From: Stentor roeselii
Taxonomy: Eukaryota > Ciliophora > Heterotrichea > Heterotrichida > Stentoridae
NCBI GenBank assembly: GCA_006503475.1
Contig: RSEH01000164.1
Coordinates: 1-64,000 of the forward strand
Reading direction: 5' to 3'
DNA length: 64,000 bases
Under the pieces are notes generated by a model. It was not told where the DNA came from. It saw only the letters and a program-made list of their open reading frames with translations, and did no database searches. The position numbers and the translations under genes were made by a program. This document shows, piece by piece, positions 10,391 to 19,896 of this stretch. Position 1 is the first letter of the stretch. Every line of letters starts with the position of its first letter.

Positions 10391-11707
10391 ATGAACAGCC
10401 CCTTGAGTATTCTTGGAGATACGTTGAACAAAAACCCGATTTGTGTATTGAATGAGTTTTCATTGAAGACTTCTTCGAAGATTTCTTTTGAGTATCGAAC
10501 TGAGGAAAATGAATTCTTGGCACTTGTTATTTACAATAATCAGATCATTGGCTCTGGAAAAGATAAAAAAAAACAAGTCGCTAAAACTAAGGCTGCGGAT
10601 AATGCTGTTAATTATTTGACTTGTAAGAGTAAAGAAAATCCCCAGGAAGACTTCGACGATCTTTTAAAAAAATTCGGAAAAAAGGGTACCTTCAAGCTTT
10701 CCTTCCAAGACCCAATCTTCATTTACGAGTATTTCTTATCAGGTAGTTTAATCTCTGAAGGTCGTGACCAAAGCGAGTCCCAAGCAAAAGAAAAATGCGT
10801 AAAAAACCTAAACGAAAAATTAACAATACTCGAAGAAAAAACCCTAAAAAAGCCTTCAACCCAAATTCGGCCAGATCTTCTCCAGCCCCTAAAAAAGAAG
10901 CCAAAGCATTCAGACCTTGACTCATCAAACTTTCCATCAAGTCCTTCCGAAAATTCCTCTTTTTTCGAAGACTTACTTTTAACCGAGGCTCTTTCAAACG
11001 AAGACCATCTACAACTATCCGAATTAGAAGCAAATATAAAAAGTCTTTCAAAAGCTTTAGACCTTAATCTTATTCCTGTTGGAAGTTACGCTTTAGGACA
11101 ATTAAGAAAAAGCAGATTAATTCTTGACTTTTGCTTAGTTGTTGAGTCAAAAAATTTAATCCCTAATATTTTTGAGTCACTTGAAAAAGCGAGAATGGTT
11201 TACTTGAAGTTCAAAGAATGTGAGTCCGTTGCTGATGTTTTCGCTCTTTCTTATTCACCGAGACTTGTAAAAAAAAATGAAAATTTTTTTATTTTGTTTG
11301 AAAATGATGGAAAATTTTCTTTTCGCTTTTTTTTCACTGATGACCCTGAAGATACTTTTTTGAAGTTTTATGCTTTGAAAGGAAAAAGAAAGGAAAAAGT
11401 AGAAAAAGCTTCAAAAATTTTAAAACATTGGAGATGTGTCAAGGGTTTAAATGTTAAAAGTGAAATTTTAGAGGTTTTGGTTAGAGAAATTGTTGATGAT
11501 AGAGATCTTGCTTTGGGTGTTAGAGGGGTTGTTGAGGTCATCGCTGCTGGGGCTCTTGTTGATGGAAGTTCTTTTAGGGTTAAGGATGACTTTTTCAGGG
11601 AATTTGGGAAAATGTGTAGTTTGGATGAGATTAGGTCGTTGATGATTGAAGCAGTTGAGTTTTTAATGGCATTTCATCAGAGGAACTTTAAGGAGTATTT
11701 TGGGTAA
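10391..11707 (+). CDS. dsRBD-DZF RNA-binding protein (NF45/NF90-like)
   Basis: 438 residues. Residues 15-77 fit a double-stranded-RNA-binding domain (LNEFSLKT near the start, GSGKDKKKQVAKTKAA at the end), and about 85-145 fit a second, more diverged one. Residues 210-435 resemble the DZF domain, an inactive nucleotidyltransferase fold of NF45/NF90/ZFR: GSYALGQLRKS followed by a hydrophobic strand, then a helical half with a KHWR motif. In animal NF90 the DZF precedes the dsRBDs; here the order is reversed. The likely role is binding structured RNA in a nucleoprotein complex. An ATG at 10361 opens another frame that stops after 32 codons; 10391 gives the dsRBD frame and is used. Confidence 0.65.
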   Translation: MNSPLSILGDTLNKNPICVLNEFSLKTSSKISFEYRTEENEFLALVIYNNQIIGSGKDKKKQVAKTKAADNAVNYLTCKSKENPQEDFDDLLKKFGKKGTFKLSFQDPIFIYEYFLSGSLISEGRDQSESQAKEKCVKNLNEKLTILEEKTLKKPSTQIRPDLLQPLKKKPKHSDLDSSNFPSSPSENSSFFEDLLLTEALSNEDHLQLSELEANIKSLSKALDLNLIPVGSYALGQLRKSRLILDFCLVVESKNLIPNIFESLEKARMVYLKFKECESVADVFALSYSPRLVKKNENFFILFENDGKFSFRFFFTDDPEDTFLKFYALKGKRKEKVEKASKILKHWRCVKGLNVKSEILEVLVREIVDDRDLALGVRGVVEVIAAGALVDGSSFRVKDDFFREFGKMCSLDEIRSLMIEAVEFLMAFHQRNFKEYFG

Positions 11708-12244
11708 TTAGAGAATAGATAGGATTTATTTTATTGGGATTTAGGAGAAGGGGTTTTAGGGTTTTTTGGAGAATTTGGAGAATTTTGGATTGATGAGGAA
11801 TTGAGGAAGTTTTATTTATTTTCTTTTGGATTTATAGAGATTTGGGAGAAGTTTAATGAGATTTATTTAGCTTTTTTATAATATAGAGAATTTTTTCATT
11901 AAGAGTTTCTTTTTAATGATCTATAGATCTGCTTGATAAGGGAAATCATGACGTTATACATTAAAATTTACTCTTGTCATATAGTAGTAAGTTTAAAATG
12001 TTTGATAATGGAGGATTCAATTATTTTACTACCTTTTTTCCATCCTGCATTTTTCAAGTCTTCTAATTGAAAATACTCTGACTTCAAAAAAAATAATCTG
12101 ATTCGATATTAATTTCGATATGCTCTCAAATTCATTATTCAACATGTTTCTCTGTCTAGAGTTAACCTTGAATTACTCAAGAAAATTTATTTGATATTAT
12201 TAATTACATATTACTTTAAATTTACTTATAATGTCTCTAATTCA
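11708..12244. other. Intergenic, G/T-rich then AT-rich
   Basis: The first 150 bases after the DZF gene are strongly G/T-rich on the plus strand. The remainder is AT-rich. No gene is recognised before the decayed transporter copy begins. Confidence 0.45.
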
Positions 12245-12994
12245 AGGGTTTTAATTATCATAACTGCAGTATCTGCATCGGCAGTATTAAACAACAGAGG
12301 CCATTAAATAAAGTCTGCTTTGAGACCTCCTATAAACTGTTATTGTTAACTTTTCTTTACAATTTCAATTCAACCAAAAATATTTAAAAAACCTTTATAA
12401 CTACTCTAAACTATTTTCTAAGATTTTTTTTTCCGTGGTTTTTAGATTCAGTGGGCATTCATTTTTTTAATGTTCAAGCCCTTTATGATGACAGCTTCAA
12501 CTTAATATTGACTACTTCAGTACAAAAAAGTAAAAAAATTGAAATGATCATCATTTTCATCGATAAAAAAGTCCGAAAGGATTGACTTTCATAGGCAATA
12601 TGATAGCTTTTATCGGTTTAGTGAATGGATTCCATTTTTAAATATCTGAAAATTTGATGAGCGATGGATGCTTTTCTATCTTTTTCTTATTATTTAGCCA
12701 CTACTTTGACCTTTTAAGCTTTAGTCTCGTTATCCATCTTGTTTTTTAGTAATTATCCAGACTTTTGCATGGCTTTTACTAGACTTAATGCAATTGATTT
12801 AGGTGTTTTGTTGGATTCATTGAAATAGATGTTTTTATTATATTTTGAAGTGTACATCTCCAGTGAGGTTATTATCTTCATTTTCTCTTTAATTATCTCT
12901 GTTCTATTTTCGTTTAGTGCTTCGGGTATCACGCAGAATCTAATGCAAATACCACTATAGACGGGGCTATTATTTTGATTGAAAGCTTATTTCT
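12245..12994 (+). pseudogene. Decayed third copy of the EamA/DMT transporter
   Basis: Stretches throughout this region match the intact transporter gene at 13089-14072 in the same order and orientation. Examples are an identical 19-base run (ataaactgttattgtt followed by a short gap and cttttctttaca) near 12330, a shared run around the RxxKPVQKS region near 12520, and a shared run around SFGYQAE near 12920. Many substitutions, short deletions and in-frame stops break the frame, and no start codon or long frame survives. It is the most upstream of three tandem copies and is a pseudogene by sequence. Confidence 0.85.
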
Positions 12995-13088
12995 CTGAGT
13001 TTTTGAAACTTAAATGATAATAAGCAACAAAACTTATTCTAACTGATTCTTTATTTGTATAGAGTTATTGAATAATTTAAATCTTATA

Positions 13089-14072
13089 ATGCCTAAAAGA
13101 GCAGCGTTCGTCTGGCTAGCAGCTCTTACAGGGGCTTTATTCATCAGCACTGCAGCAACCGCATTCGCAGCAATAAAAAACATAGACCCTTACATGAAGT
13201 CAGCCTGGCGACTTCAAATAAACTGTTATTGTTTTTTCTTCACTTTTCTTTACTATTTCAAGTCAACTAAGCAAAAATATTCAGAATTTCGTAAAAATTA
13301 CTTGAAACGAACAATTTTTTCAGGAGTTTCTCTTGGAGTTCATTTTTCAGCATGGGTTCTTAGTCTTGACTTGACGTCAGTGGCGCATTCCTTGCTTTTT
13401 TTATGTTCAACTCCTTTATGGATGACTATTTACTACTTTATCAGGCGGAAACCAGTACAAAAAAGTGAAATTATAGGAGTCGTTGTTGGATGCATAGGAA
13501 TGATTATTATTTGCATTGAAAAAAACAGCCCAGAAGGAGCGACTTTTATTGGAGATATGGTCGCTTTGATTGGCTCAGCAGCCATTGGGATACATTATGA
13601 AATTTCTGAAAACCTGGTGGACAAAGGAGGCTTTTATTATCTTTTCATAATTCATGCAGTTGCTACTTTGACCTGTATGATCTTTAGTCTTGTTTTTCAT
13701 CTAGTTATTGAGGGCCTCAGTGGGTTCTGGGTACTTAGCCAGACTTTTCAATGGCTTTATACAATTGAAGGACTATATGCGATTTATTTAGGTGCTTTTG
13801 TTGGATTCATTGGAAATGGGTGTTTTTATTATATGTTGAAGTATACATCTCCACTAGTAGTTGTTATCGTTATTTTCACTGAGCCTATCACTGGATCTAT
13901 CTTCGCTTGGTGCTTCGGGTATCAGGCAGAACCAAGTGCATATACTTGGATAGGTGGGTTGATTATTTTGATTGGAAACTTTATTGTAGGAGTTTTCGCA
14001 AAACTTAAAAACTTGCAAAATCATAAAGTAGAAAAAGTTCAGGAAGATTTGATTGAATCAAGTAATTTTTAG
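13089..14072 (+). CDS. EamA/DMT-superfamily membrane transporter, copy A
   Basis: 327 residues from ATG at 13089; a longer frame begins at TTG, but the paralogue supports this ATG. About ten hydrophobic helices in two halves fit the drug/metabolite-transporter fold, with EamA-type features: an Ala-rich first helix, a basic loop after helix 4 (RRKPVQKSE) and a second half ending FTEPITGSIFAWCFGYQ followed by IGGLIILIGNFIVG. Family members move metabolites across membranes; the substrate is not predictable. It is followed 68 bases later by a close paralogue and preceded by a decayed copy, showing local tandem duplication. Confidence 0.85.
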   Translation: MPKRAAFVWLAALTGALFISTAATAFAAIKNIDPYMKSAWRLQINCYCFFFTFLYYFKSTKQKYSEFRKNYLKRTIFSGVSLGVHFSAWVLSLDLTSVAHSLLFLCSTPLWMTIYYFIRRKPVQKSEIIGVVVGCIGMIIICIEKNSPEGATFIGDMVALIGSAAIGIHYEISENLVDKGGFYYLFIIHAVATLTCMIFSLVFHLVIEGLSGFWVLSQTFQWLYTIEGLYAIYLGAFVGFIGNGCFYYMLKYTSPLVVVIVIFTEPITGSIFAWCFGYQAEPSAYTWIGGLIILIGNFIVGVFAKLKNLQNHKVEKVQEDLIESSNF

Positions 14073-14114
14073 ATATTTAGAGTAATTGACTTTTAGATAT
14101 TTAGAGTAATTGAC
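14067..14114 (+). repeat. 24-base tandem direct repeat, two copies
   Basis: Bases 14067-14090 and 14091-14114 are identical 24-base units. The first overlaps the stop codon of transporter copy A, so the duplication extended its 3' flank. It lies in the 68-base spacer before transporter copy B. Confidence 0.9.
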
Positions 14115-14140
14115 TATGATTTGTAGATGATGATTATACT

Positions 14141-15118
14141 ATGTCCAAAACAGCTATTCTTGTATGGCTCGCAGCTCTTACCGGGACGATCTTCATAAGC
14201 ACAGCAGCAACAGCCTTCGCAGCAATAAAACATGTAGACCCATACATAAAATCAGCCTGGCGAACTCAAGTAACATCTTACTGTTACTTTTTCGCAATTC
14301 TTTTCACTTTGAAGTCATCCAAGCAAAAATACCAAGATTTTCGAAAAATTTACATGACCCGAGCAATTTTATCAGGAGTTTCTGTCGGAGTTCATTATTG
14401 TACCTGGGTGTTAAGTTTGACTCTAACATCAGTGGCTCATTCCTTGCTTTTCGTATGTTCGACTCCTTTATTGATGGTGATTTATTACTTGATCAGGCGT
14501 AAACCAGTACAAAAAAGTGAAATAATCGGAGTAGTTGTTGGCTTTACTGGAATGATCGTCATTTGCATTGAAAAAAACAGCCCAGAAGGAGCGACTTTCT
14601 TGGGAGACATGGTCGCCTTGGTCGGGTCAGTAGCGATTGGCATTCATCTTCAACTTTCTGAAGACTTGGTTAACAAAGGAGGCTTTTTCTATCTTTTTGT
14701 TGTTCATGGAGTCGCTGCTTTGACCTGCGTTGTTGTTAGTCTTGTTTTTCATTTAGCTGCTGAAGGGGCTGCGGGATTTGCTGTACTTGGAGAAGTCTTT
14801 GCCGTGTTTTATACTTTTGAAGGAATTTATGGGATTTACTTAGGGGTTTGTGTTGGGTTTGTTGGAAATGGAGCATTTTATTTCATGCTTCAGTATACAT
14901 CTCCTCTTGTTGTCCTTATTGTTATTTTCTTTGAACCTATCACTGGGTCGATTTTTGCTTGGTGCTTAGGATATCAGTCTGAGCCTAGTGCTTTTACTTG
15001 GGTCGGCGGACTCATAATTTTGATAGGAAATTTCATAGTAGGAGTTTTTGCGAAGTTTAAGACTTCTGACTCAGAAAAAGTCGAAAATCTCGACGAAGAC
15101 CTGATAGATTCTAAGTAA
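14141..15118 (+). CDS. EamA/DMT-superfamily membrane transporter, copy B
   Basis: 325 residues, a close paralogue of copy A, aligned almost without gaps over the full length, with the same predicted ten-helix topology and the same RRKPVQKSEIIGVVVG and FEPITGSIFAWCLGYQ landmarks. The C-terminal tails differ most. Long stretches are nearly identical in DNA, for example around KNSPEGATF, suggesting recent duplication or gene conversion. Both copies are intact, unlike the decayed copy at 12245-12994. Likely an integral membrane transporter of unknown substrate. Confidence 0.85.
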   Translation: MSKTAILVWLAALTGTIFISTAATAFAAIKHVDPYIKSAWRTQVTSYCYFFAILFTLKSSKQKYQDFRKIYMTRAILSGVSVGVHYCTWVLSLTLTSVAHSLLFVCSTPLLMVIYYLIRRKPVQKSEIIGVVVGFTGMIVICIEKNSPEGATFLGDMVALVGSVAIGIHLQLSEDLVNKGGFFYLFVVHGVAALTCVVVSLVFHLAAEGAAGFAVLGEVFAVFYTFEGIYGIYLGVCVGFVGNGAFYFMLQYTSPLVVLIVIFFEPITGSIFAWCLGYQSEPSAFTWVGGLIILIGNFIVGVFAKFKTSDSEKVENLDEDLIDSK

Positions 15119-15208
15119 ATTCAGATAAAATAATTTAGAAATTTCAATAATTCCTAAAGACAGTTAAATCAAAACAACTAAAGATGTTAAGTCTAAAAAG
15201 TTAATATT

Positions 15209-16237
15209 TCACAATTTATTATTTAAATAGTTTCTAAAAGAAACAACCCTACTATAAGCTGGAGATGATGGAAAAGAGTTGATATCATAAGTAATCGAAA
15301 ACTCTTTCGGACTTTGAACAACCATCGAGGCCTTTTGCTGTTTAATCCCTTCAGAGTTTTTATAAACCTCGCTCATCGAGACTAGATTTTTCGGTGATGA
15401 GACTCCAAGTTCATTTCCTTTCCGATCCAAAGACATAAATCTCGAACTTTGAGAGATCTTCGGCGAAACATTCGAGCTTTTTTCACTCTGCTTTTTTAAA
15501 TAAGACTCAGCTTTCGTGAGGATCAAAGGACCAGCCCTGATTTCATTTTTCACATTTGAAGATTTTCTATGAAAGCCGTTTTCCTTGACCTCAAATCTCC
15601 CATTTTTCACTTTTTCAGAAAAGTTTCTAAGACCTTTAGCCTTGTTTTTTTCAATCCCTTTTTCTTTTTGCACTTTTTTAACAGTTCTCACAGGTTCAAC
15701 AAAATCTTCCCTGGTGAAGATTTCACCTTTTTTCGAAAAGTTCTCAAAATGGTTTAGTTGTTTTTCACTAAATGACTTGAAAAAGTCTTTATTTTCAGGT
15801 GTCTCAAAAAGAACTTTGTTTTCTTGAAAGACTTTTTCTTTCTTTTTTGTTTTTTTTTCTTTTATTGAGTTTCTTTCAAGTGCTGCTTTTTGAGTGAGGA
15901 CTTCATAAGAAAGTTTTACTTTTTCGTCACTTTCTTGGATAAGGTCTAAGTATTTCGTGATCGTCTGCTCTTCGTTCCAGACCTTTGGGGATGACTTTGA
16001 GTATTTCGTAAGCATCATGAATTGACTCTGGAAGTTTTCGCAGTGTGATGGAGATGCTTTTGATAAGGATGGATCTGCTAGACTTCCTGTTTTCTTGGTT
16101 TTTAATCGCTTTTTACAGGAGGTTGGTAATGGGTTAGGAGAGTTTTTTAACTTGTATGATGGTCCTTGGGACTTTTCTTTGACTTCGTGATTATCTAATT
16201 GTTTAAGATCAGGGAAAAACGTTTTGCTGGATTTCAT
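15209..16237 (-). CDS. Lys/Ser-rich protein of unknown function, 342 residues
   Basis: I do not recognise this protein. It is strongly basic and rich in Ser, Lys, Phe and Asn. A helical Lys/Glu stretch around 105-140 and another near 180-215 may form short coiled coils. Repeated SPK/SPS motifs (for example at about 32, 63, 257 and 276) look like kinase sites. The composition fits a disordered cytoskeletal or microtubule-associated protein, but that is only an inference. It is convergent with transporter copy B, with about 90 bases between the stops. Confidence 0.6.
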   Translation of the reverse strand: MKSSKTFFPDLKQLDNHEVKEKSQGPSYKLKNSPNPLPTSCKKRLKTKKTGSLADPSLSKASPSHCENFQSQFMMLTKYSKSSPKVWNEEQTITKYLDLIQESDEKVKLSYEVLTQKAALERNSIKEKKTKKKEKVFQENKVLFETPENKDFFKSFSEKQLNHFENFSKKGEIFTREDFVEPVRTVKKVQKEKGIEKNKAKGLRNFSEKVKNGRFEVKENGFHRKSSNVKNEIRAGPLILTKAESYLKKQSEKSSNVSPKISQSSRFMSLDRKGNELGVSSPKNLVSMSEVYKNSEGIKQQKASMVVQSPKEFSITYDINSFPSSPAYSRVVSFRNYLNNKL

Positions 16238-16286
16238 ATATGTTAAGAATTACTAGGATGATAAAGATTATGATATGGTTTTAAGA

Positions 16287-16420
16287 GGTTTTTCATGAAA
16301 ATTATAAAAAAAATCAAGGTTTTTCATGAAGATTATAAAAAAATCAAGGATTTAAGTGAAAAATTTAAAAAAATCAAGGTTTTCAAGAAGATTATAAAAA
16401 AATCAAGGATTTAAGAGAAA
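16287..16420 (+). repeat. Tandem repeats of about 30 bases, degenerate
   Basis: About four head-to-tail units carry the pattern caaggTTTTTCATGAAGATTATAAAAAAAT, alternating between a version with ATTATAAAAA and one with GATTTAAGTGAAAAA. They fill the spacer between the divergent genes at 15209-16237 and 16535-17053 and so sit in the shared upstream region. Confidence 0.75.
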
Positions 16421-16534
16421 TTTTTATGAAAGTTGAAATTTAAGTTGAGGTACCAATAAAGTTTAGTAATATTTTGATATGATTGATAATCAGTCTCCTG
16501 AATCGAGATATTATAATAATAGGAGATATAAATA

Positions 16535-17053
16535 ATGGATATCCTATCATGCAAAATATGTTCCAATCTAATATGCCGTCCAGTTTCAACTCACTGTGGA
16601 CACAACTTCTGCTTATTTTGCATGCAAGAGCATTTAAAAACCTTCATAGACTCAACACCTCGTTGTTTCTGCTGCAACTCAAAAATTCCTAGAAAATACG
16701 AAATCAACAAGCAAATCGAAAATTCTCTCTGCCAACTTTACTCCTCTGAATACGAATCCCGTTTAAAAGCAAATCGAATAAAGTTATCAATATCAAATTT
16801 CCAGTTATGGAAGTCCTCAATTCTAAAAACGACTCGAGTAGTCCTAATCCTGATTCTTCCTTTCATCACATTTGCAGTTCTCAGTAAAAACATCTCAAAA
16901 ATCCCGAGATTTTTACTGAAACTGATAAAATTAACGATGAAATTCGGTACATATCGAAGCACGTCAATCCTCTGGCAGCTGATCTGGGCAGCGATGCACG
17001 TGATAGTAAAGTACATCGAAGCCACAAGTGTTTTATACAACATCGCCAATTAA
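16535..17053 (+). CDS. Membrane-anchored RING-finger E3 ligase candidate
   Basis: 172 residues. Residues 6-49 form a C3HC4 RING: CKIC, CGHNFCLFC and CFCC with correct spacing. A short basic linker follows, then hydrophobic stretches at about 97-116 and 144-165 that could span a membrane. Family members recruit an E2 enzyme to transfer ubiquitin; membrane anchoring suggests action on organelle or membrane proteins. No intron is needed. The stop codon lies 11 bases from the convergent stop of the next gene at 17065. Confidence 0.75.
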   Translation: MDILSCKICSNLICRPVSTHCGHNFCLFCMQEHLKTFIDSTPRCFCCNSKIPRKYEINKQIENSLCQLYSSEYESRLKANRIKLSISNFQLWKSSILKTTRVVLILILPFITFAVLSKNISKIPRFLLKLIKLTMKFGTYRSTSILWQLIWAAMHVIVKYIEATSVLYNIAN

Positions 17054-17064
17054 TTATATTTAAA

Positions 17065-17577
17065 CTAAAGACAAGTATCGATCACGAAGTACTTCTTCGA
17101 GTTGATCTTGACTGTTTGCTTTAAAAATGAAAATCTTGTCGGGAAAGACCCTGAAATCCGGCATTGGTCGGGTAAGACATTCTGAATGATCAGATGTTTT
17201 TTTTTAAAGATTTCTTCGGTTTTTGTCGAGGTGTTAAAGACCTTAAAAGACTTTTCTATTTTTTCCTTTCTTTTCTGGCTGACAGGATGAGTAAAAAATT
17301 CAGAATCTTGAAAAACTTTAAAACTTTTCATTTTCGTCGAATTCTGTCGATAACTTAAATGAGGAAAAGTTGGTAATTTTTTATAGTCCTGAACAATCTT
17401 CTTGAAACCTGGAGTTTTCGTCCTTTTCATCTTTTGACTGGGAAATTTATTAAAAGCAAGGAAGTTATTCTGAGAATCATCCCATCCAAACACATCCAAA
17501 TCAGGAGACCTTGACTTTCCAGTCCTTTCACTTTGACTTCTCAATTCATCAAGGCACTTATTTTCTTCGATTTCCAT
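17065..17577 (-). CDS. Basic protein of unknown function, 170 residues
   Basis: I do not recognise this protein. It is basic, rich in Lys, Ser and Phe, and probably mostly disordered. The internal ATG at 17577 is chosen over the one at 17658 because the longer form would run into the coding region of the divergent neighbour, and the sequence from MEIEEN onwards looks like a real N-terminus. With this choice the two start codons (17577 and 17590) are 12 bases apart. Confidence 0.55.
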   Translation of the reverse strand: MEIEENKCLDELRSQSERTGKSRSPDLDVFGWDDSQNNFLAFNKFPSQKMKRTKTPGFKKIVQDYKKLPTFPHLSYRQNSTKMKSFKVFQDSEFFTHPVSQKRKEKIEKSFKVFNTSTKTEEIFKKKHLIIQNVLPDQCRISGSFPTRFSFLKQTVKINSKKYFVIDTCL

Positions 17578-17589
17578 ATTTCTATTAAA

Positions 17590-18984
17590 ATGTCTAAAAA
17601 GTTCAGCAAAGGCTTGGAAATCTTGAACATAACAGTCGACGTTGGAGGCGGGAAACAAGATAAAATAATTGTCTATGAAAACGACGAAGCTAACATCGTT
17701 GCTCGTGACTTCGCCTTAAAGCATTCTTTATCACAAAAGCTAGAAATAGCCTTAAGTCGCAATATAAGCGACTTATTACGAGACATCACCCAACAACACC
17801 TTAGCCTTACTCAAACTTTCACATCGAAAACGCCTTCCGAATGCAGAAACTACGGAGAAAAACTCTACGTCAAAGGACTTCGACATAAGGAACAAGCAGA
17901 GGCAAACAAGCAACTTCTTAAAATTCAACTTGAAAAAAAAACTGCAGGACTTAACACGTTTCATCCTGTTATCTCTTCTAAGTCAAAACAACTCGCAAAG
18001 GACCTGAAGACCCGAAGTGAAAGCGAACTGAGAAGAGGGAATCATTCAAGCCAAACCTCAGAAGCTGAATACACCTTTGCCCCGAAGCTTAATGAAAAAA
18101 GTTTGAAACTTGCTGAAAAAAATCCTTCTTCAAATCGCATTCAAGAGCTTTATGATGACGGAAAATTGAAAAAACAAAGAATTTTAGAATTGAATCTTCA
18201 GGCTCGAAAAAATGAATTTCCGTTTAAACCGAATGGGTTTAAAAGTCAGTTTGTTGATACTCGACAGGTCGTTGAAAGACTGGCAAGTTCGAAAAAAGAT
18301 GAGGAAATTGAAGAACTTCGAAAAAAATATGAAGTCACTCGAGACCCGAATACTGGGCAGGTCTTTTTTCAGCCGAATATTGGAAAAAGTTACAGGTTTG
18401 AAAGAATGACTGAAAATATCTGGGAGTCTCTTTATCGACAACAGAAAAAAACTCCTGATCAGGTCCAAGAGTTTCCTTATAACCCGATAAGACTTGACTC
18501 TAGATTGACTACTGAGAAGATTTTAATGAAGGTGAAAATTGACAGGTTTTTAGAGATTTTTAATCAACTTAGACCTGATGAAAATGGATTTATTGTATAT
18601 GAAAATATTGTTTTTAATGAAGTTGAACCAAGGATTTTAAAGGTCATCATGCCTTTGCTTGATGAACTACAGGCTCTTGCTCAACCTTTGAACTTTGAAG
18701 AATTCGCTGATAGTATGGAAAGACTTTTAAGGACTTTAAATCAACCTGATAAGGACTTGTTTTTACTCAAACCTAAAAGAAAAAGTGAGATTCAAGAAGG
18801 AAGTTTAAAGAAATCTTTTAGTCATGGAGATTGTACTGGACTTTATCAGAGATGTGTTGAGAAAAAATGTAAAGTTGATGAAAAAATGCAGATTGAAAGG
18901 GAAAAATTGAAAATTGTTGAATTGCAAGGATGTACTTTTCAACCCAGGACTATAAAATTTCCTGCTAAGATTTTTAATAAATAA
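17590..18984 (+). CDS. Ubiquitin-like/PB1-like N-terminal domain protein, 464 residues
   Basis: The start at 17590 is chosen because the protein-like sequence begins there; the frame extends farther to 17533 only over the neighbouring gene. Residues 7-60 (LNITVDVGGGKQDKIIVY, then a helical stretch) resemble a small ubiquitin-like or PB1-like domain found at the start of various protist proteins. I recognise it only by pattern. The remainder is charged, Lys/Arg/Glu-rich and largely helical, with a more hydrophobic, possibly globular section at about 315-395. No enzyme motif is seen. Possible cytoskeletal or axonemal scaffold, by composition only. Confidence 0.6.
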   Translation: MSKKFSKGLEILNITVDVGGGKQDKIIVYENDEANIVARDFALKHSLSQKLEIALSRNISDLLRDITQQHLSLTQTFTSKTPSECRNYGEKLYVKGLRHKEQAEANKQLLKIQLEKKTAGLNTFHPVISSKSKQLAKDLKTRSESELRRGNHSSQTSEAEYTFAPKLNEKSLKLAEKNPSSNRIQELYDDGKLKKQRILELNLQARKNEFPFKPNGFKSQFVDTRQVVERLASSKKDEEIEELRKKYEVTRDPNTGQVFFQPNIGKSYRFERMTENIWESLYRQQKKTPDQVQEFPYNPIRLDSRLTTEKILMKVKIDRFLEIFNQLRPDENGFIVYENIVFNEVEPRILKVIMPLLDELQALAQPLNFEEFADSMERLLRTLNQPDKDLFLLKPKRKSEIQEGSLKKSFSHGDCTGLYQRCVEKKCKVDEKMQIEREKLKIVELQGCTFQPRTIKFPAKIFNK

Positions 18985-19395
18985 CTTTCTGGGTTTTATA
19001 TACGTGGAATTAGGGTAGATTCGATAATAATCTTAAGAAATGGTAAATCACAATACCAAATTTTTGATGATTTTTAGAAAAAAGTAAGATTTTGATGATT
19101 TTTTTATTTTTGATTACAGAAAAGTGCCTTTGAAGCCTTTATAAATATTTTAAAAGAAGGGTAGTAAAAATATTTCATCCTTTTTAAATTTTTTTTGGTT
19201 TTCTGGTTTTTATGATCTGATAAAAAATGATTCAGAGATTGATTCAAGTAACTTTGTTCAAATTCCTATTAATTAACTTTGAAATCGTTTCATATTTTCC
19301 ATTAGTCTTCCATGTCTTTAAAAAATTTTCTAGAAGGATTAATGATACCAACTAGTAAAAATACGATAGTCAATAATGGACTTAAATAAATATAA
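18985..19395. other. Intergenic region of about 410 bases
   Basis: T-rich on the plus strand, with no recognised gene, repeat or RNA element. Confidence 0.45.
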
Positions 19396-19896
19396 ATGAG
19401 ACAACTAAGCAACCCAGAAGAGAAGATAGAAGAACTTTACAAACATCTCAAAGAGCCATCATTCAAGTCTTTTATCATCTGGAAAGGTGAATTGTGCACA
19501 ATAAAGAATTTTTCCCTTTTCAAGTCAATTGTCTTAGCATCTCTGGACCCTGACTACAAATTCCAAGACTTGCTTCAAGATTTGAGGTCTTTTAAACTCC
19601 GCTTCAGGGCGCGAGAGTCTTTTTTTCAGATTATTTTTCCTTCGAATTTCCAAAATCTTCGAGAACAGTCTAGAAGCATTCGAAATCTTTTTGATAAACT
19701 TGACCAGATTGAAGGTAAACAATTTGACCTGTTAGAAGCAGTCGGAAGAGCAAATGAAAAACTTAGAAGAGCCGCTGTGATTAATTTGAAAATAAAGGAA
19801 GAACTGAGAAAATCTAGAGAAAAGCAGATTCAGATGCTGGAAGAAATTGGAATCAGCTTCAAAGATACAAAAATGAAAGATGCTTGTATTAATTAA
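19396..19896 (+). CDS. Coiled-coil protein, 166 residues
   Basis: Mostly helical. Residues 20-75 are mixed hydrophobic/charged and could be globular; residues 85-155 have strong heptad character, predicting a coiled coil. No conserved family is recognised and no Cys/His cluster or membrane segment is seen. The ATG at 19396 is preceded by an AT-rich leader typical of starts here. Confidence 0.55.
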   Translation: MRQLSNPEEKIEELYKHLKEPSFKSFIIWKGELCTIKNFSLFKSIVLASLDPDYKFQDLLQDLRSFKLRFRARESFFQIIFPSNFQNLREQSRSIRNLFDKLDQIEGKQFDLLEAVGRANEKLRRAAVINLKIKEELRKSREKQIQMLEEIGISFKDTKMKDACIN

